From the NCBI RefSeq assembly GCF_051020975.1, contig NC_135043.1, forward strand, positions 1,178,001 through 1,242,000: a DNA stretch of 64,000 nt. The letters are read 5' to 3'. The position numbers were made by a program, and so were the translations under genes. This DNA comes from Osmia lignaria lignaria. Taxonomy: Eukaryota; Arthropoda; Insecta; Hymenoptera; Megachilidae. Positions 58,679 to 64,000 of the stretch are shown piece after piece (the first letter of the stretch is position 1; each line of letters begins with the position of its first letter). The notes under the pieces were generated by a model that was not told the origin of the DNA, made no database searches, and was given only the letters and a program-made list of their open reading frames with translations.

Positions 58679-60800
58679 ATGACATTGTTATCAAGTGTAT
58701 ATTGCATTATATCTCATGTAGATATAGTAATAATGACTTCTATATTAAGTGTATCTTGCATTATATCTCATGTAGATATAGTAACAATGACATTGTTATT
58801 AAACGTATGTTACATTATATCTCATGTAGATATAGTAACAATGACATTGTTATTAAGTGTATATTACATTATATCTCATGTATCTATAGTAACAATGACA
58901 GTGTTATTACATGTATATTCCATTATATCATGTAGATATAGTAACAATGACATAGTTATTATATATATATTACATTATATCTCATGTGGGTATAGTAATA
59001 ATGACATCGATATAAAATGTATATTACAGTATATCTCATGTAGATATAGTAACAAGTGTCTTGCTATTAAATGTATTTTACATTATATCTCATGTATATA
59101 TAGTAACAATGACATTGTTATTAAGGGTATATAACATTATATCGAGTAGATATAGTAACAAGTGTATTGCTATTAACTGTATATTACATTATATCTCATG
59201 TATATATGGTAACAATGACAGTGTTATTACATGTATATTCGATTATACCATGTGGATATAGTAACAATGACATTGTTATTATATATATCTTACATTATAT
59301 CTCATGTGGAAATAGTGACAATTACATCTTCATTAAATGTATAGTACATTATATCTCATGTATATATAGTAACAATGACATTGTTATTATATGTACATTC
59401 CATTATATCATCTAGATATAGTAACAATGACAATGTTATTAAGTGTATATTACATTATATCTCATGTAGATATAGTAACAATGACATTGTTATTAAATGT
59501 ATAGTATATTATATCCCATGGAGATATACCAATAATGACATTGATATTAAATATACATTACATCTCTGATGTAGATATAGTAACAACTGTATAGCTATTA
59601 AATGTATATTACATTATATCTCATGTACATATAGTAACAATGCCAGTGTTATTACATGTATATTCCATTATATCATGTGGATATAGTAACAATGACATTG
59701 TTATTATATATATATTACATTATATCTCATGTGGATATAGTGACAATTACATCTTCATTAATTGTATAGTACATTATATCTCATGTATATATAGTAACAA
59801 TGACATTGTTATTATATGTACATTCCATTATATCATGTAGATATAGTAACAATGACAATGTTATTAAGTGTATATTACATTATATCTCATGTAGATATAG
59901 TAACAATGACATTGTTATTAAATGTATAGTATATTATATCCCATGGAGATATACTAATAATGACATTGACATTAAATATATATTACATCTCTGATGTAGA
60001 TATAGTAACTACTGTATAGCTATTAAATGTATATTACATTATATCTCATGTATATATAGTAACAATGACAGTGTTATTACATGTATATTCCATTATATAA
60101 CGTAGATATAGTAACAATGACATAGTTATTATATATATATTACATTATATCTCATGTGGGCATAGTAATAATGACATTGATATTAAATGTATATTACAGC
60201 ATATCTCATGTAGATATAATAATAATGAATTTGATATTAAATGTATATTACATCTCTGATGTAGATATGGTAACAATGACTTTGATATTAAATGTATATT
60301 ACATCCCTGATGTAAATATAGTAACAACTGTATTGCTATTAAATGTATATAACATTACAGCTCATGTAGGTATAGTAATAATCACATTGTTATTAAACGT
60401 ATATTAGAGTATATCTCATGTAGATATAGTAGTAATGACTGTGATATTAAATGTGTATTACACCTCTGATGTAGATATAGTAACAATGACATTGTTATTA
60501 AGGGTATATAACATTATATCGAGTAGATATAGCAACAATGACATTGTTATTAAATGTATAGTATATTTTATCCCATGGAGATATACGAATAATGACATTG
60601 ATGTTAAATATATATTACATCTCTGATGTAGATATAGTAACAACTGTATAGCTATTAAATGTATATTACATTATATCTCATCTATATATAGTAACAATGA
60701 CAGTGTTATTACATGTATATTCCATTATATCATGTAGATATAGTAACAATGACATTGTTATTAAACCTATATTGCATTATATCGAGTAGATATCGTAACA
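58679..60800 (+). repeat. Divergent HOR copy, 2,122 bp
   Basis: This second copy of 53312-55433 sits at offset 5,367, with modules X (59061) and Z (60117). At 59377 and 59518 it keeps the common bases where the earlier copy has changed. Confidence 0.82.
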
Positions 60801-60960
60801 ATGACATTGTTATCAAATGTATATTGCATTATATCTCATGTAGATATAGTAATAATGACTTCTATATTAAGTGTATATTGCATTATATCTCATGTATATA
60901 TAGTAACAATGACATTGTTATTAAGGGTATATAACATTATATCGAGTAGATATAGTAACA

Positions 60961-61260
60961 AGTGTATTGCTATTAACTGTATAGTACAATTATATCTCAT
61001 GAGGATATAGTAACAATTACTTCTTCATTAAATGTATAGTATCTTATATCTCATGTATATATAGCAACAATGACATTGTTATTGTATGTACATTGCATTA
61101 TAGCATGTAGATATAGTAACAATGACCTCGTTATTAAACGTATATTACATTATATCTCATGTATATATAGCAACAATGACAGTGTTATTACATGTATAAT
61201 CCCTTATATCATGTGGATATAGTCACAATGACATTGTTATTATATATATATTACATTATA
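60961..61260 (+). repeat. Cluster of irregular monomers with a 55-bp hybrid
   Basis: The monomer from 60961 to 61015 is 55 bp, the only length outside 51/52/54 I found. It reads AACTGTATAGTACAATTATA, a fusion of two monomer types. The following monomers carry ATTGCATTATAGCATG, ATGACCTCGTTATT, GTATAATCCCTTATATC and ATAGTCACAATG, which I did not see elsewhere. Confidence 0.8.
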
Positions 61261-61495
61261 TCTCATGTGGAAATAGTGACAATTACATCTTCATTAAATG
61301 TATAGTACATTATATCTCATGTATATATAGTAACAATGACATTGTTATTATATGTACATTCCATTATATCATGTAGATATAGTAACAATGACAATGTTAT
61401 TAAGTGTATATTACATTATATCTCATGTAGATATAGTAACAATGACATTGTTATTAAATGTATAGTATATTATATCCCATGTATACATACTAATA

Positions 61496-61903
61496 ATGAC
61501 ATTGATATTAAATATATATTACATCTCTGATGTAGATATCGTAACAAATGCACAGCTATTAAATGTCTATTACATTATATCTCATGTACATATAGTAACA
61601 ATGACAGTGTTATTACATGTATATTCCATTGTATCATGTGGATATAGTTACAATGACATTGTTATTATATATATATTACATTATATCTCATGTGGATATA
61701 GTAACAATTACTTCTTCATTAAATGTATAGTATCTCATATCTCATGTATATATAGCAACAATGACATTGTTATTAATTGTCTATTACATTATATCTCATG
61801 TAGATATAGTAACTATGACATTGTTATTAAATGTATAGTATATTATATCCCATGGATATATACTAATAATGACATTGATATTAAATATATATTACATCTC
61901 TGA
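61496..61903 (+). repeat. Module W, copy 3
   Basis: This is the third W copy. It differs from the other two by ACAAATGCACAGC (61545 region), TTAATTGTCTATTAC and ATGACATTGTTATT where the others have CATTGTCATT. Confidence 0.78.
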
Positions 61904-63830
61904 TGTAGATATAGTAACAACTGTATAGCTATTAAATGTATATTACATTATATCTCATGTACATATAGTAACAATGCCAGTGTTATTACATGTATATTCC
62001 ATTATATCATGTGGATATAGTAACAATGACATTGTTATTATATATATATTACATTATATCTCATGTGGATATAGTGACAATTACATCTTCATTAAATGTA
62101 TAGTATCTTATATCTCATGTATACATAGTAGCAATGACATTGTTATTATATGTACATTCCATTGGATCATGTAGATATAGTAACAATGACATTGTTATTA
62201 AACGTATATTACATTATATCTCATGTAGATATAGTAACAATGACATAGTTATTATATATATATTACATTATATCTCATGTGGGCATAGTAATAATGACAT
62301 TGATATTAAATGTATATTACAGCATATCTCATGTAGATATAATAATAATGATTTTGATATTAAATGTATATTACATCTCTGATGTAGATATGGTAACAAT
62401 GACTTTGATATTAAATGTATATTACATCCCTGATGTAAATATAGTAACAACTGTATTGCTATTAAATGTATATAACATTACAGCTCATGTAGGTATAGTA
62501 ATAATCACATTGTTATTAAACGTATATTAGAGTATATCTCATGTAGATATAGTAGTAATGACTGTGATATTAAATGTGTATTACACCTCTGATGTAGATA
62601 TAGTAACAATGACATTGTTATTAAGGGTATATAACATTATATCGAGTAGATATAGCAACAATGACATTGATATTAAATGTATAGTATATTTTATCCCATG
62701 GAGATATACTAATAATGACATTGATATTAAATATATATTACATCTCTGATGTAGATATAGTAACAACTGTATAGCTATTAAATATGTATTACATTATATC
62801 TCATGTATATACAGTAACAATGACAGTGTTATTACATGTATATTCCATTACATCATGTAGATATAGTAACAATGACATTGTTATTATATATATATTACAT
62901 TATATCTCATGTGGATATAGTGACAATTACATCTTCATTAAATGTATAGCACGTTATATCTCATGTATATATAGTAACAATGACATTGTTATTATATGTA
63001 CATTCCATTACATCATGTAGATATAGTAACAATGACAATGCTATTAAGTGTATATTATATTATATCTCATGTAGATATAGTAACAATGACATAGTTATTA
63101 TATATATATTACATTATATCTCATGTGGGTATAGTAATAATGACATCGATATAAAATGTATATTACAGTATATGTCATGTAGATATAGTAACAAGTGTCT
63201 TGCTATTAAATGTATTTTACATTATATCTCATGTATATATAGTAACAATGACATTGTTATTAAGGGTATATAACATTATATCGAGTAGATATAGTAACAA
63301 GTGTATTGCTATTAACTGTATATTACATTATATCTCATGTATATATGGTAACAATGACAGTGTTATTACATGTATATTCGATTATATCATGTGGATATAG
63401 TAACAATGACATTGTTATTATATATATATTACATTATATCTCATGAGGATATAGTAACAATTACTTCTTCATTAAATGTATAGTATCTTATATCTCATGT
63501 ATATATAGCAACAATGACATTGTTATTAAGTGTATATTACATTATATCTCATGTAGATATATTAACAATGACGTTGTTATTTAATGTATAGTATATTATA
63601 TCCCATGGAGATATACTAATAATGACATTGATATTAAATATATATTACATCTCTGATGTAGATATACTAACAACTGTATAGCTATTAAATGTATATTACA
63701 TTATATCTCATGTACATATAGTAACAATGCCAGTGTTATTACATGTATATTCCATTATATCATGTAGATATAGTAACAATGACATTGTTATTAAACCTAT
63801 ATTGCATTATATCGAGTAGATATCGTAACA

Positions 63831-64000
63831 ATGACATTGTTATCAAGTGTATATTGCATTATATCTCATGTAGATATAGTAATAATGACTTCTATATTAA
63901 GTGTATCTTGCATTATATCTCATGTAGATATAGTAACAATGACATTGTTATTAAACGTATGTTACATTATATCTCATGTAGATATAGTAACAAAGACATT
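63831..64000 (+). repeat. Partial HOR copy at window end
   Basis: This is the landmark plus about three monomers, cut by the window edge. The landmark has the divergent TATTGCATTATATCG form, and TGTATCTTGCATT links it to 53312 and 58679. The last bases read AACAAAGACATT, a change from AACAATGACATT. Confidence 0.78.

Larger units (their letters stand above)
60801..63830 (+). repeat. Irregular HOR interval, 3,030 bp
   Basis: It begins at a landmark (60801) but breaks after two monomers: at 60897 it jumps into a truncated module X. A cluster of unusual monomers follows (60961-61260), then module W copy 3 (61496-61903), Z (62240) and X (63200). 62.78-63.5 kb parallels 36.68-37.4 kb at offset 26,105. 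About 57 monomers. This is the least regular interval in the window. Confidence 0.78.
1..64000 (+). repeat. 53-bp AT-rich satellite array spanning the entire window
   Basis: Every stretch I read from first to last base is a variant of one monomer, recognisable by the core AACAATGACATTGTT followed about 35 bp later by TATCTCATG. Spacing between successive cores is 51, 52 or 54 bp; one 55-bp exception was found. All monomers run in the same direction and no inversion or foreign insertion was seen. The plain monomer has 11 G or C in 54 positions. No gene, tRNA, rRNA or mobile element interrupts the array. Such arrays are typical of eukaryotic centromeric, pericentromeric or subtelomeric heterochromatin; that placement is inference, since no flanking sequence is present. 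I do not recognise the family. Confidence 0.97.

Noticed and set aside
1..64000. CRISPR array
   Set aside because: The period is regular, but there are no constant repeats separated by unique spacers. The whole monomer is repeated, and no cas-like gene is present.
1..64000. Transposable element, terminal repeats or target-site duplications
   Set aside because: I saw no sequence outside the monomer family, and no long inverted or direct terminal repeats that the HOR structure does not explain.
1..64000. Telomeric repeat, rDNA spacer or tRNA cluster
   Set aside because: No telomere-like hexamer or heptamer tracts, rRNA-like sequence or tRNA cloverleaf or box elements were seen. The composition is too uniform and AT-rich.

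Overview
The whole 64 kb window is one uninterrupted tandem satellite array. I find no gene, RNA gene, transposon or unique sequence in it. Monomers are about 53 bp (three length classes: 51, 52 and 54 bp), all head-to-tail in the same orientation, so the window holds roughly 1,200 monomers. The plain 54-bp monomer is about 80% A+T and has no CpG. The sequence enters and leaves the window inside the array, so both ends lie outside. This looks like eukaryotic nuclear satellite DNA, probably centromeric or other constitutive heterochromatin from a long-read assembly. I do not recognise the satellite family and cannot name the organism.

The array is organised in nested layers. Layer 1 is the ~53-bp monomer, which is almost fully tiled by three short inverted repeats. 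Layer 2 is short multi-monomer units such as a 211-bp four-monomer unit (52+54+54+51). Layer 3 is a higher-order repeat (HOR) with sharp length states: 2,759 bp (52 monomers), 2,970 bp (56) and 3,179 bp (60). I delimited HOR copies with one recurring landmark monomer: it carries an EcoRV-type GATATC just upstream, and its first ATG lies at 1389, 4359, 7538, 12848, 15131 and so on. Layer 4 is duplications of whole HOR groups: 1-9914 reappears at 13743-23656, 10772-18560 at 36970-44758, about 17.29-23.66 kb at 23.23-29.59 kb, and about 24.23-29.60 kb at 29.58-34.95 kb.

Layout: 1-9.9 kb is regular HOR copies. 9.9-12.8 kb is a mosaic block with a different monomer order. 12.8-34.9 kb is regular HOR copies again, with two large tandem duplications. 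34.9-39.0 kb is a second copy of the mosaic block carrying 531 extra bp. 39.0-51.9 kb is regular copies with a 1,482-bp tandem duplication. 52-64 kb is a more divergent part with shorter, irregular HORs, a module of its own (W), and a cluster of odd monomers near 60.96-61.26 kb.

The many open frames of 60-156 codons come from a monomer length of 54 (3 x 18) in a sequence without stops in two forward frames. The same peptides recur in every HOR copy and end at 52-bp monomers. I treat none of them as a gene. Coordinates and monomer counts come from reading by eye, and block ends may be off by a few tens of bases.
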